Source: Clostridiales bacterium
Lineage (GTDB): Bacteria; Bacillota; Clostridia; Christensenellales; Aristaeellaceae
DNA: 64,000 bases
NCBI GenBank assembly: GCA_004557125.1
Contig: SFET01000002.1
Location: 98,487 to 162,486 of the forward strand
Direction: 5' to 3'
Below, piece by piece: positions 15,322-25,248 of the stretch. Under the pieces are notes generated by a model that did no database searches, was not told the origin of the DNA, and was given only the letters and a program-made list of their open reading frames with translations. Position 1 is the first letter of the stretch; each line of letters opens with the position of its first letter. The position numbers were made by a program, and so were the translations under genes.

Positions 15322-15518
15322 GACGCAATCTTGACAAATCCAATATTTAACACGTTTCTAAATTGGATCAACAATAAATTCAATACACCCGGATCATTTT
15401 CTGCACAATTCGTCTTAGTTAATTGTTTTAATTTAATAGAGAGGCAACGGTCTATCCATCCTTGCCATTGCCCCTCATTGCTACATTCTATTGAATTCGG
15501 ATCCGTGTTTTTCTACAC
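15322..15518. other. AT-rich intergenic stretch between cbiC and purR
   Basis: From about 15240 to 15515 the base composition falls far below the roughly 60 percent G+C of the surroundings, with many runs of A and T. I see no frame, no RNA family and no hairpin followed by a T-run for purR. It is the most composition-biased non-coding stretch in the window. Confidence 0.5.
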
Positions 15519-16340
15519 TCAGCGGTATTGTACTGAGGGTCGAACGATCGCACAGCCGGTTTCGCGATCGAAGCCCTCGAGGATCAGCAGGGAATTTGCA
15601 CCCTTCACGCGCTTTTCCTGGGGCGTGGCAGTGGCGATCATCACGCAGACGCCCACGACCTCCGCCTGGAATTCCCGCATCATGTCCACCATGCCCTGCA
15701 GGGTTCCGCCGCCCTTCATGAAGTCGTCCACGATCAGCGCGCGCTGCCCGGGATTGACGGCGCGGCGTGCCAGCGCCATGGTCTCGATGCGCTCGTTTCC
15801 GCCGCCGGCGATATAGTTGATCTTCACAGCGGAGCCTTCGTAGGCGCGGCTGTCGCGGCGGGCAATCACCAGCGGCACGTCCAGCATGCGCGCGGTCATC
15901 AGCGCGATGGGAATGCCCTTGGTCTCCATGGTGAGCACGAAATCCGGCGACTTGTCGTAATACTGCATCGCAAGGATCTCTCCCAGGGACTGAGCGGTGG
16001 CCGACTCCGCAGTCACGTCCGAGGTATAGAGGAAGCCGCCGGGCAGCATCCTTCCGGGCTCCTGCAGGCGCTTTGCCAGCGCGCCGAGCACGCGACGGCA
16101 GCGCTCCGGACTGGGCATTGCGCGATAGCGCACGCCGCCCGCCGCACCGGCCACAGTCTCGATCAGGCCGAGATCAAACTGGCGGAAGGAGGAGCTGACC
16201 AGGTCAATGTCCTCACTGATGGTGGACTTTGCGGCGCCAAACATCTCGCAAAACTCACCCAGCGTGTGTATGCGGTTGGGCGTGTCCGTCAAAATGCGCG
16301 TCATCGCACCGAGACGCTCGTTGCGCTTAATCTTATCCAT
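15519..16340 (-). CDS. purR: Purine operon repressor PurR (Gram-positive type)
   Basis: 273 aa, typical length. N-terminal winged helix (NERLGAMTRILTDTPNRIHT, FGAAKSTISEDIDLV) and a C-terminal phosphoribosyltransferase-like domain with the PRPP loop RALIVDDFMKGGGTLQGM. It represses purine synthesis genes; PRPP is the inducer. The start ATG 16340 has GAGAGG in front. A PurBox pair lies over its own promoter, so it is likely autoregulated, and divergently transcribed murC shares the region. Confidence 0.95.
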   Translation of the reverse strand: MDKIKRNERLGAMTRILTDTPNRIHTLGEFCEMFGAAKSTISEDIDLVSSSFRQFDLGLIETVAGAAGGVRYRAMPSPERCRRVLGALAKRLQEPGRMLPGGFLYTSDVTAESATAQSLGEILAMQYYDKSPDFVLTMETKGIPIALMTARMLDVPLVIARRDSRAYEGSAVKINYIAGGGNERIETMALARRAVNPGQRALIVDDFMKGGGTLQGMVDMMREFQAEVVGVCVMIATATPQEKRVKGANSLLILEGFDRETGCAIVRPSVQYR

Positions 16341-16354
16341 GCAGTTCCTCTCCC

Positions 16355-16399
16355 GTTTCCGAATAATTAAGATCGTCTGAATGATTATAATTCGGAAAT
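16355..16399. promoter_or_regulatory. PurBox pair in the purR promoter
   Basis: GTTTCCGAATAATT (16355-16368, plus strand) and ATTTCCGAATTATA (16386-16399, minus strand) both carry the CCGAA core of PurBoxes and face each other with a 17-base gap, the spacing known from Bacillus subtilis. The second box overlaps the minus-strand TATAAT at 16384-16389. Confidence 0.82.
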
Positions 16400-16482
16400 G
16401 TTAGATTTCTGCGTCATTCGGGCAGAATTCCGCCTTCATACGAATTTTTAACGTGAAAAGCAGCGCAATTCTGTCATTCTGC

Positions 16483-16511
16483 TTGAAGTCAGCTTCAAAT
16501 TCCGATATAAT
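16483..16511 (+). promoter_or_regulatory. Promoter of murC
   Basis: TTGAAG (16483-16488), 17 bp, TATAAT (16506-16511), about 70 bases before the murC start. Confidence 0.8.
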
Positions 16512-16583
16512 AGAAACTGATGGCGTATGCCGTTCTGACCGTGCATGCGTACTTCACAGAGAATATCCGGAGATGTTTGCAAT

Positions 16584-17978
16584 ATGGTTGAGAATATTCG
16601 CGATTTCCAGGGGCGGCGCGTCCACTTTATCGGCATCGGAGGCAGCTCCATGTCCGGTCTGGCCGGGCTGCTTCAGCAGGAAGGTTACATCGTCAGCGGC
16701 TCGGACAAGACCCGCTCCCACAAGACCGACCATCTTCAGGAGAAGGGCATCGACGTACATATCGGCCACGCGGCGCAGAATGTGCACGGAGCGGACGTGA
16801 TCGTCTATTCCGCGGCGATCTCTCCCGAAAATGTCGAACGTTCGGAGGCTGCGCGCCTGGGGATTCCCCAGATTGAGCGCTGCGACCTGATCGGCCAGCT
16901 GATGGCAGGCAACCGCTTTGCCGTCGGCGTCAGCGGCACCCACGGAAAGACCACCACCACCTCGATGCTGGCCCAGTGCTTCCTCTCCGCCGGCGCAGAT
17001 CCCACGATTCACATCGGCGGCGAGCTGGACTTCATTGGCGGCAGCACCCGTCCGGGCGATGGCAACGACTTCATCTGTGAGGCCTGTGAGTTCCGTGAGA
17101 GCTTTCTGCATTTCCAGCCCACCGTGGCCATCATCACCAACATCGACGAGGATCACCTGGACTACTACCGCGACATCGACCACATCGAATCCGCCTTCCG
17201 CAAGTTTGCGGATCTGCTGCCGGAGGACGGCTGGTGCGTGGCCTGGGGCGATGATCCCCGCGCGCGCAGGGTGTGCCTTCAGAGCGCCTGCAACCACCTG
17301 ACCTATGGCCTGGGCGAGGACAACGATCTGATGGCTGCCAACGTGGTCTACGATGATCTCGGTCGTGCCACCTTTGACGCGCTGCTCCACGGCGAGCATC
17401 TCGGCCGCTTCCACGTCGGCGTCTCCTGCGAGGCCAACATGCTGGACGCGCTGGCGGTGATCGGCGTGTGCCGCATCCGCGGCCTGGATCTGGAGAAGGT
17501 GGCGGAAGCGCTGTCCAGCTTCATCGGTGCGCACCGCCGCTTCGAGTGCACCAGCGTGACGGATGGCGTGAAGTGCTACACCGACTACGGCCACAACCCC
17601 GCCGAGATCAAGAATGCGCTGAAGATCGCCAAGCTACAGCCCCATTGCGAGCTGTGGTCCGTGTTCCAGCCCCACACCTACTCCCGCACCCGCACCCTGT
17701 TTGATCAGTTCCTGGAGACCTTCGATCTTGCGGATCACGTGCTGGTCACCGATATCTGTGCAGCGCGAGAGACCGATCCCGGCGACATCAACTCCGCAAT
17801 GCTCATCGAGCCGCTGCGTGCGCGCGGAGTCGACGCCGTGCTGACGCCCAGCTTCGACGATACCGAAGCCTATCTGCGCGCACACTGGCACAGCGGCGAT
17901 CTGATGATCAGCCACGGCTGCGGCGATATCGATCTGCTCAACGAACAGATCGCCGCCCACGGCGATACCCAGCGATGA
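16584..17978 (+). CDS. murC: UDP-N-acetylmuramate--L-alanine ligase
   Basis: 464 aa from ATG 16584 (MVENIRDFQGRRVHFIGIGG). The glycine-rich UDP-MurNAc loop (VHFIGIGGSSMSGLA), the ATP loop VSGTHGKTTTTSM, NIDEDHLDYY, RRFECTSV and DYGHNPAEI are those of MurC rather than MurD/E/F. It adds L-Ala to UDP-MurNAc in the cytoplasm, the first step of the peptidoglycan stem peptide. It is divergent from purR and is followed by a lipoprotein gene that begins right after its stop. Confidence 0.96.
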   Translation: MVENIRDFQGRRVHFIGIGGSSMSGLAGLLQQEGYIVSGSDKTRSHKTDHLQEKGIDVHIGHAAQNVHGADVIVYSAAISPENVERSEAARLGIPQIERCDLIGQLMAGNRFAVGVSGTHGKTTTTSMLAQCFLSAGADPTIHIGGELDFIGGSTRPGDGNDFICEACEFRESFLHFQPTVAIITNIDEDHLDYYRDIDHIESAFRKFADLLPEDGWCVAWGDDPRARRVCLQSACNHLTYGLGEDNDLMAANVVYDDLGRATFDALLHGEHLGRFHVGVSCEANMLDALAVIGVCRIRGLDLEKVAEALSSFIGAHRRFECTSVTDGVKCYTDYGHNPAEIKNALKIAKLQPHCELWSVFQPHTYSRTRTLFDQFLETFDLADHVLVTDICAARETDPGDINSAMLIEPLRARGVDAVLTPSFDDTEAYLRAHWHSGDLMISHGCGDIDLLNEQIAAHGDTQR

Positions 17979-17995
17979 TACCGGAGGGATACAGC

Positions 17996-18883
17996 TTGAA
18001 AAAGTTCTTATGTTTGCTGCTGTGCGCGCTCATGATCCTTTCGCTCAGCGCCTGCGGCAAGAAGGATGCCACGGATACAGACGCACAGCAGGAAGGCAGC
18101 TTCGCGCCGGAGACCACAGCCGTCATTGGAAGCGGGCTGGCCCAGGCCATTGCCTCGGTGGAGGATTCCGACGCAGAGACGGCCTCCGATGACGGCGCCG
18201 GAGAGATGGAGCCCGTCGTGCAGGACGAGCCCATTGCCCAGGACGTCGCCCTCGATGTGCCTGCAGACACAGCTGCGGACGTTTCTGCCGTTGCGGAGGC
18301 AACGCTTACGCCCGAACCAACGAGCGACAGTGCCGCAGCCGCATCCGATCCGCAGCCCTTTTCCACCGCCACACCCCAGCCCAACACCGCCATCAGCGGC
18401 TATACGGAGGTCGTCGGCACCGGGCTCGGCTTCCGCTTCAGCTATCCCCAGGGCTGGCAGAACATCCCCGGCAAGTATTCGGTGTGCTTTGTACAGCCTC
18501 TGGAAAACGGCACGGTCTATCCGGCGCGCGTCTGCGTGACCATGAAAAGAATCTCCCATTCCGGAAACGAAACCCGTCTTCAGGAGCAGATGGTCTCCTT
18601 CATGGAGACGTTGATGGACCAGTACGATGAATCCACCTTCGAGGTGGATACCGAGCTGGACACCAGCACGAATTTCATGGGCGGCAAGCGCTCCTACGCC
18701 ACCACCTATCTGGCCTACGATGGCGAGCAGGAGATCAAGGGCTATGTTGCCATGACCTACTTTGACAAGTACGTGTTCTGCTTCCACTTCCAGTGCGCCT
18801 ATGAGGATTACAATGTCTTCGAACCGGCGATTCGCCACATGCGCGATTCCGTAACGCCGGATGAGGACAGCCTGAATGCCTGA
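17996..18883 (+). CDS. Lipoprotein of unknown function, 295 aa
   Basis: TTG 17996 is preferred because GGAGGG stands 7 bases before it; an ATG at 17975 overlaps the murC stop and lies before that site. Signal peptide LKKFLCLLLCALMILSLSAC ends in a lipobox. Next comes a low-complexity, acidic, Pro/Thr/Ala-rich linker (residues about 25-135), then a globular C-terminal domain (about 140-290) beginning GTGLGFRFSYPQGW, similar in type to PsbP-like or DUF1795-like domains of secreted Firmicutes lipoproteins. Function unknown; terminator follows. Confidence 0.8.
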   Translation: MKKFLCLLLCALMILSLSACGKKDATDTDAQQEGSFAPETTAVIGSGLAQAIASVEDSDAETASDDGAGEMEPVVQDEPIAQDVALDVPADTAADVSAVAEATLTPEPTSDSAAAASDPQPFSTATPQPNTAISGYTEVVGTGLGFRFSYPQGWQNIPGKYSVCFVQPLENGTVYPARVCVTMKRISHSGNETRLQEQMVSFMETLMDQYDESTFEVDTELDTSTNFMGGKRSYATTYLAYDGEQEIKGYVAMTYFDKYVFCFHFQCAYEDYNVFEPAIRHMRDSVTPDEDSLNA

Positions 18884-18902
18884 TCCTCTCCCTCGCATCT
18901 CT

Positions 18903-18932
18903 GCGTCCCCGCATCCGACGGGGACGCTTTTT
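18903..18932 (+). terminator. Terminator after the murC-lipoprotein unit
   Basis: GCGTCCCC, 9-base loop, GGGGACGC, then TTTTT. Confidence 0.9.
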
Positions 18933-18967
18933 CAAGGGCAAAGACCAAGATACAGGGAGGAATTGCA

Positions 18968-19507
18968 ATGTCCAAAAAAGTTCTCCTCATCAGCACGAGC
19001 CTGCGCGCCCACAGCAACTCCGAGGTCCTCGCAGACGCCTTCCTCGCGGGCGCAGGAGACGCCGGCAATGTCATCGAGAAGATTTCGCTGAAGGGAAAGT
19101 CTCTCGCCTTTTGCAAAGGCTGTCTCTCCTGCATTCAAACCGGAAAATGCGTCATTTCGGACGATGCTGTGGAAATCGCGGAGCGGATGCGCAATGCGGA
19201 GGTCATCGCCTTTGCAACGCCCAACTATTACTACGAAATGAGCGGTCAGATGAAGACGCTGCTGGACCGGGCGAATTCCCTGTATGCCGCGGATTATGCC
19301 TTCCGGGAGATCTACCTTCTGACCTCTGCAGCAGACGAGCCTGACAGCGTACCCGAGCGCGCGCTGCACGGCCTGGAGGGCTGGATCGAGTGCTTCGAGG
19401 GCGTGACGCTCGCAGGCAGCGTGTTTGCCGGAGGAGTCAACAAACCCGGCGAAATCGAGGGACATGCCGCGCTGAAGCAGGCCTATGAAATGGGCCTCAA
19501 TGTATGA
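18968..19507 (+). CDS. NADPH-dependent FMN reductase-like flavoprotein
   Basis: 179 aa, ATG preceded by GGGAGGA. Flavodoxin-like fold: phosphate loop STSLRAHSNSEVLADAF at the N terminus, the CKGCLSCIQTGKC cysteine motif found in iron-sulfur flavoprotein-like and multimeric flavodoxin WrbA-like reductases, and FATPNYYYEMSGQMKTLLDR for the second FMN loop. It probably reduces quinones, flavin or small electrophiles. A single gene between two terminators. Confidence 0.85.
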   Translation: MSKKVLLISTSLRAHSNSEVLADAFLAGAGDAGNVIEKISLKGKSLAFCKGCLSCIQTGKCVISDDAVEIAERMRNAEVIAFATPNYYYEMSGQMKTLLDRANSLYAADYAFREIYLLTSAADEPDSVPERALHGLEGWIECFEGVTLAGSVFAGGVNKPGEIEGHAALKQAYEMGLNV

Positions 19508-19537
19508 CGGGCGCTGTCGGTCACATCCAATCCATGA

Positions 19538-19573
19538 AAAACGAGGGAGCCTTTGCAAAGGCTCCCTCGTTTT
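19538..19573. terminator. Bidirectional terminator for flavoprotein gene and rnpB
   Basis: A perfect palindrome of two 18-base arms, AAAACGAGGGAGCCTTTG and its complement, with T-runs at both ends. It lies 10 bases beyond the 3' end of rnpB on the minus strand. Confidence 0.88.
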
Positions 19574-19582
19574 ATATGAAAA

Positions 19583-19926
19583 TTGCGAGCGGCGTCTGTA
19601 AGCCGAGTTCTGTATTGGACGATCATCTGTCTAGGCCCCAGGTTGCCATGGGACTCAAGCGATTACCCGAAAGCGTGACGGGCCGCCACATGTGCTTTCC
19701 TATCAATCTTGCACCGGATGGGGTTTACAGAGCGGACAAGTCGCCATGCCGCTGGTGAGCTCTTACCTCGCCTTTCCACCCTTGCGTTCCCTTGCGGGAA
19801 TTCGCGGTATATCTCTGTTGCACTTTCCTTGGAGTCGCCTCCACCGGCAGTTAACCGGCATCCTGCCCTGCGGTGCTCGGACTTTCCTCAGACCCGAAGG
19901 CCTGCGATCGTCTGGCGCCCTCGCAA
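19583..19926 (-). ncRNA. rnpB: RNase P RNA, type A
   Basis: About 344 bases on the minus strand. Diagnostic conserved parts are GAGGAAAGTCCGAGC (CR-I), ACAGAGATATACCGC, GGTAAGAGCTCACC, and near the 3' end the block ending in ACAGAACTCGGCTTACAGACG. The P1 stem forms from TTGCGAG at the 5' end and CTCGCAA at the 3' end, which fix both ends. It is the catalytic RNA that matures tRNA 5' ends. It starts 13 bases after the stop of the zinc-ribbon gene, so either it is processed from the longer transcript or its promoter lies inside that gene. Confidence 0.96.
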
Positions 19927-19939
19927 TTCATATCAGGTT

Positions 19940-20647
19940 TTATTCCGCGGCGTAGAGGATGCGGCCGCAGTTGTCGCAGGTGACCAGCTTGCCCTCCTCC
20001 TTGATGGCCAGCAGCGTGGCGCTGGGCAGCGACATGAAGCAACCGCTGCACTGGCCGTCGATCAGCTTCGCCATGGGCGGCGTGCAGTGCTGCTTGATGG
20101 TGCGATACTTCTCCAGCATCTGCGGATCAATCTTCCGGGACTCCTGTTCGGTGCGCGCACGCATCTCCTTCAGCGTGGTCGTATCCTGCTTGAACTCCAC
20201 GTCGTACTCCTGCTTGAGCTGATCAAACTCCTGCTTGGTCTTGGCGGCACGGACGCGAATCTCGCGCTGCTGGCGATCCTTGACCTCGGCGTCCTTGCGC
20301 ATCTTGCTCAATTCCTGCTCATAGCGGGTCAGGTTGTCCATCAGCTTCTGCACGGGTTCCATGCGCGCGTTGGCTTCCTCTTCGGACGTGGGAGGATTGC
20401 TCTCGAGCTCTTCCATCAGGCTGGTCAGAACCTTCTGAAGGCGCTCCGCGTCGTCGCGCACGGCCTCCAGTCGATCCGACATGGCCGCAACGTCGCTCTC
20501 CAGCTTCTTCATGTTGTTCTGCTGATCCATCAGAAAATTGCGCTGCTTGAGCAGCTTCTGGCGCTTTTCAGACTGGCGAATCTTTGCCTCGAACTTGTCG
20601 GCTTCCATATCCACCTGCATGAACTGCCACAATTTTTCCAACTGCAT
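19940..20647 (-). CDS. Coiled-coil protein with C4 zinc ribbon (zf-RING_7 family)
   Basis: 235 aa. Residues 1-170 are a long antiparallel coiled coil, very rich in E, K, Q and R. The C-terminal 45 residues hold the zinc ribbon GQCSGCFMSLP and VTCDNCGRILY. Proteins of this kind are nearly always found next to NIF3/DUF34 and rpoD in Firmicutes, as here (16 bases after the NIF3 gene). Roles proposed for relatives include nucleic-acid or ribosome-related functions; I do not assign one. Confidence 0.87.
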   Translation of the reverse strand: MQLEKLWQFMQVDMEADKFEAKIRQSEKRQKLLKQRNFLMDQQNNMKKLESDVAAMSDRLEAVRDDAERLQKVLTSLMEELESNPPTSEEEANARMEPVQKLMDNLTRYEQELSKMRKDAEVKDRQQREIRVRAAKTKQEFDQLKQEYDVEFKQDTTTLKEMRARTEQESRKIDPQMLEKYRTIKQHCTPPMAKLIDGQCSGCFMSLPSATLLAIKEEGKLVTCDNCGRILYAAE

Positions 20648-20663
20648 AATTCATCCTCCAATT

Positions 20664-21425
20664 CTACCGGAACATCTCCGCTTCACTCACATGCACTCGT
20701 ACATTCCATTTTACACCATCCGGGCCGATTTGTAAAGCATCCGCCAGAATCTTAATTGCGGGAAGCTCCGTTGCCGCGTGTCCCGCCTCCAGAACGCACA
20801 GTCCCTCCGAATAGGCGTCCCAGGCCTTGTGATGGGCGATCTCGCCGGTGAGGTACACATCCGCACCGCAGCGCAGCGCCTGATGCGCAAAGTCTCCGCC
20901 CGCACCTCCGAGCACAGCCACTCGCCTGACGGCGCGATCCTCCTCGCCGTAGCAGCGCACAGGACCGCCCAGAACAGCTGCCGCGCGTTGCCGCAATTCT
21001 CCCAGCGTGGTCACCGGTGACGCGCCCGTGCGCATGCCGTTCTCCCACGCCTGCACATCCGTCAGTCCCAGCGCCGCCGCCAAGGCGTCGTTCACCCCGG
21101 GGCGGGCGTTGTCAAAGTTGGTATGGGCTGCGATCAGGCCGATGCCGCTGCGCACGAGGCCACAGAGCAGCCGACCTTCCCCATCGTCCTCCCGCAGGTT
21201 CTTACGCCCGCGAAACAGGATCGGATGGTGGGTCACGATCAGCTGCACTCGCTTATCAATCGCCTCGCGGAGCACGCCCCCGTTCAGATCCAGCGCGCAT
21301 AGAATGCCCTCCACCGGCTGTTTCATGCTGCCGGCAAGAAGCCCGGCATTGTCCCAGTCCTCCTGGAGCTCGAAGGGGGCAAATTCGTCGATCCTGCGAT
21401 AGATGTCGGCGATGGTCACAGACAT
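20664..21425 (-). CDS. NIF3/DUF34-family metal-binding protein
   Basis: 253 aa from ATG 21425. Family metal ligands are present in IVTHHPILFRG, IAAHTNFDNA and LEAGHAATE, with the conserved entry FELQEDWDNAGLLAG. Members form toroidal hexamers with a dinuclear metal centre; the old label GTP cyclohydrolase I type 2 is not well supported. The start lies inside the end of trmK (10-base overlap). Confidence 0.93.
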   Translation of the reverse strand: MSVTIADIYRRIDEFAPFELQEDWDNAGLLAGSMKQPVEGILCALDLNGGVLREAIDKRVQLIVTHHPILFRGRKNLREDDGEGRLLCGLVRSGIGLIAAHTNFDNARPGVNDALAAALGLTDVQAWENGMRTGASPVTTLGELRQRAAAVLGGPVRCYGEEDRAVRRVAVLGGAGGDFAHQALRCGADVYLTGEIAHHKAWDAYSEGLCVLEAGHAATELPAIKILADALQIGPDGVKWNVRVHVSEAEMFR

Positions 21426-22104
21426 GCTTCCACTTCCTCCCATATGGCGATCTCCCTTTGCAGCGCATCGATGCTCTGCGCATCGCCGCCCTGCTGCGCG
21501 CCCGAAAGCGCCTTGCGTGCCACCCGCAGGCGGAACGCGGTATAATCGGCAAGCAGCGGCGGCCGGCGCTCCAGAAGCACCGGACCGACCTCCGCCTGCA
21601 ATTCGCTGAGCGTCTGCACTCCCTGTTCTGCGGCGAGAATGGGATAGATCCTGCGCCCGTCGCGCACCAGATCTTCGTCCACGATCCGCCAACCACAGGC
21701 ATTCAGTTCCAGGCGCAGTTGGCGGAGCGCAACGTTCGGCTGGAGGATCAGCTGTACACCGTCGAGCCTGCCTTCGCTGTGCCGGACGATGTGCGCGATG
21801 GTCTCGCCACCCATGCCCGCTATGACCGCAGCGTCCACCGGACAATCAATCGCCAGGGCGCCGTCGCCCACACAAAAACCGGCGCGCCCCTCCAGATCCA
21901 TCAGCGCGATCAGCTTTCGCGCCTTCGAGAGGGACGCCCCGGAGATATCCGTCAGCACCACGCGGCGGCACTGGCCGCTCTGCAAAAGATATGCGCCGAG
22001 CCTGCCGTGGTCGCTGCCGATGTCGGCGCAGCAATCGCAGCTGCCGACCATTTCCGCGATCCGGCTCAGGCGCGGATCGAGGGAAATTCGTTGATTGCAC
22101 AGCA

Positions 22105-22105
<1 letters not shown>
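21416..22105 (-). CDS. trmK: tRNA (adenine-22-N1)-methyltransferase
   Basis: 229 aa. SAM-binding motif ADIGSDHGRLGAYLL, then VLTDISGASLSKARKLI and AVIAGMGGETIAHIV, as in TrmK of Bacillus. It methylates N1 of A22 in tRNA. ATG at 22105 overlaps the rpoD stop as TGATG, and the gene is part of the dnaG-rpoD-trmK-NIF3-zinc-ribbon series. Confidence 0.93.
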
Positions 22106-23199
<1,094 letters not shown>

Positions 23200-23223
23200 A
23201 ATGGGCCACTCCTTTCGACCGGG

Positions 23224-24957
23224 TCAGTCCTCCAAAGCCTCCATAATGGCTTGCATTTGTGTATACAGTTCCGCCTTGCGGGCAGGATCTGCGGTTTTGA
23301 TCTCATTTTCAATCTCCGCCATGCGCGCCCGGAGGCGGCTCTGACGGATGGTGCGCAGGCTCGTCTGCGCCAGGTTCATCCGACCCTCGTGATCCGGCGG
23401 CAGCGGCGCGTAATTCAGCGACTGCATCGCCGCGCTGCGCTCTTCCGCATCTTCAATGGTCTCGACGAATGCAGCCGCCTGCTTTCCTTCCAGCAGCCAC
23501 TTTGCCGCCCTGCGATGGACATCCGTGGAGAAGTCCTCCTCGCGCACCGTCTCAGGGGGAATTGCGCCCTCCGAAAGCAGCGTCAGCAGCACGCGCTCCG
23601 CAAGACAGACATCGTCGGCACGCTCCGCCTTCGCCGGGCGAGGACGGCGCTCGTAGGTCTTTGGCGCGCTCGCCTGGGATATGCCGATCTGCCTGAGCAG
23701 AATCTCGCGGTCGTAGCCGGTCTGCTGAACCAGCCGGCGCAGATGGTTCTCCATCTCCACCGGGTTCTTGACCTTCTTCAGGATCTCACAGCAGCGCAGC
23801 GCGTACTGGGTCATGCCGTCCTGGTTGGTCAGATCCAGATCGTCCGCCGCGCGCAGCATGCGATACTCCGCCGCGTCGTAGCGCTTCAGGCGCTCAAAGC
23901 CCGCAAGGCCCTGTGCGCGCACGAAGTCATCGGGATCCTGCCCGCCGGGATAGTCGATCACCCGCGCCGTGAGACCATCGATCTCGTCGAAGATCTCCAG
24001 CGCGCGCAGGGCCGCCTTCTGACCGGCAGAATCGCCGTCGTAGCTGATCCAGACCTCGGGAACGTAGCGCTTGATCAGCCGCGCCTGCTCCTGGGTCAGC
24101 GCCGTGCCCAGCGTGGCCACCACGCCGCGCACGCCGTACTTGCGCAGGGAAACCGTGTCCATGTAGCCCTCAACCAGCACCATGTGCCCGACATCCCGCT
24201 CTTTTTTTGCAAAATTCAGGGCATACAGGCCCTGCCGCTTGTTGAACACGGGCGTATCCGGCGTGTTGAGGTACTTCGGCTGAGCATCGCCCATGGCGCG
24301 CCCGCCGAAGCCCAGAACCTTCCCCTGGGCGTTGATAATCGGAAAGATGACCCTGCCGCGAAACATGTCCGCAAAGCGCCCGTCCCGCTCCACCGCAAGC
24401 CCCGCCTTCTTCAGAAGCGGCGCCTCGAAGCCCTGCTCCTGCAAGTGGCGGATCAGACCATCCCGGCCCCGCGGCGATGCGCCGAGACCGAAGCGGCGAA
24501 TGTCGGAATCGTTGAGTCCGCGCTTGTAGAGGTAACTGAGCGCCTCCGAGCCCTCGTCCGTCCAGAGCATAGAATGAAAATAGCGGGCGGCAATTACGTT
24601 TGCTTCGTAAATGCGCTCTCGCTCCTGCGCGCTGTTGAACGTCGATTTTTCCCTCGGACCCGCCTCCGGCAGTTCCATGTGTGCGCGCTCCGCCAGGTAC
24701 TTCACGGCCTCCTGGAAATCCATCCGTTCCAGTTCCATCACAAAGTTGATCACAGTACCGCCCTTGTGGCATCCGAAGCAGTAATACAGCTGCGATTCGG
24801 AATCCACAGAAAACGAGGGCGTCTTTTCATTGTGAAACGGACAGCATCCCCAAAAGCGCCGGCCCTTCTGCTTCAGAGGAACGTATTCCGACACGATTTC
24901 CTCCAGACTGACCCGCGAACGCAGCTCGTCCAGAAATGCATCTGAAAACCTTGCCAT
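23224..24957 (-). CDS. dnaG: DNA primase
   Basis: 577 aa. N-terminal CHC2 zinc finger (CCPFHNEKTPSFSVD ... YYCFGCHKGG), RNAP-like core with TOPRIM motifs (VLVEGYMDTVSL, ISYDGDSAGQKAALRA), then a C-terminal helicase-interacting domain (about 430-577). It makes RNA primers at the replication fork. With rpoD it forms the macromolecular synthesis operon; no rpsU lies upstream, as is usual in Firmicutes. Confidence 0.97.
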   Translation of the reverse strand: MARFSDAFLDELRSRVSLEEIVSEYVPLKQKGRRFWGCCPFHNEKTPSFSVDSESQLYYCFGCHKGGTVINFVMELERMDFQEAVKYLAERAHMELPEAGPREKSTFNSAQERERIYEANVIAARYFHSMLWTDEGSEALSYLYKRGLNDSDIRRFGLGASPRGRDGLIRHLQEQGFEAPLLKKAGLAVERDGRFADMFRGRVIFPIINAQGKVLGFGGRAMGDAQPKYLNTPDTPVFNKRQGLYALNFAKKERDVGHMVLVEGYMDTVSLRKYGVRGVVATLGTALTQEQARLIKRYVPEVWISYDGDSAGQKAALRALEIFDEIDGLTARVIDYPGGQDPDDFVRAQGLAGFERLKRYDAAEYRMLRAADDLDLTNQDGMTQYALRCCEILKKVKNPVEMENHLRRLVQQTGYDREILLRQIGISQASAPKTYERRPRPAKAERADDVCLAERVLLTLLSEGAIPPETVREEDFSTDVHRRAAKWLLEGKQAAAFVETIEDAEERSAAMQSLNYAPLPPDHEGRMNLAQTSLRTIRQSRLRARMAEIENEIKTADPARKAELYTQMQAIMEALED

Positions 24958-25056
24958 CTACTCCCCCGATCCTTCCGCGCGACGCAACGTTACTAATTCG
25001 CCGGGCAAACCTCTTTTCCTGCATAGCGCCGACAATTAACAACAATTTTCGGCAAG

Positions 25057-25116
25057 AAGCGTCCCATATGTGATGGTCGAAATCCATATCACAGAGACGC
25101 TTGTATATAATTACAA
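25057..25116. other. Large imperfect hairpin and TTGTA-N6-TACAA dyad between dnaG and the aspartate kinase gene
   Basis: AAGCGTC (25057-25063) pairs with GACGCTT (25096-25102), and TGTGATGG with CCATATCACA inside it. Right after it lies TTGTATATAATTACAA (25101-25116), a dyad around a TATAAT. This is the only structure in the 290-base gap between the divergent genes; it could be an operator or a leader hairpin. I could not place a convincing dnaG promoter. Confidence 0.45.
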
Positions 25117-25248
25117 CGCGGCCGGCCCGAATTCCTTCCAATCGTGAAAATTTTTCGACTCCATGCCTGCAATTCCCTCCGAACCCATTTTTTTCTACGG
25201 CATAGGATGCAGCATGAACGTATACCAGCCAGATTCGGAGGGATTGTC

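Noticed and set aside
15219..15518. Cobalamin riboswitch before cbiC
   Set aside because: The leader from the promoter at 15293-15321 is only about 70 bases and lacks the conserved B12-box; too short for the element.
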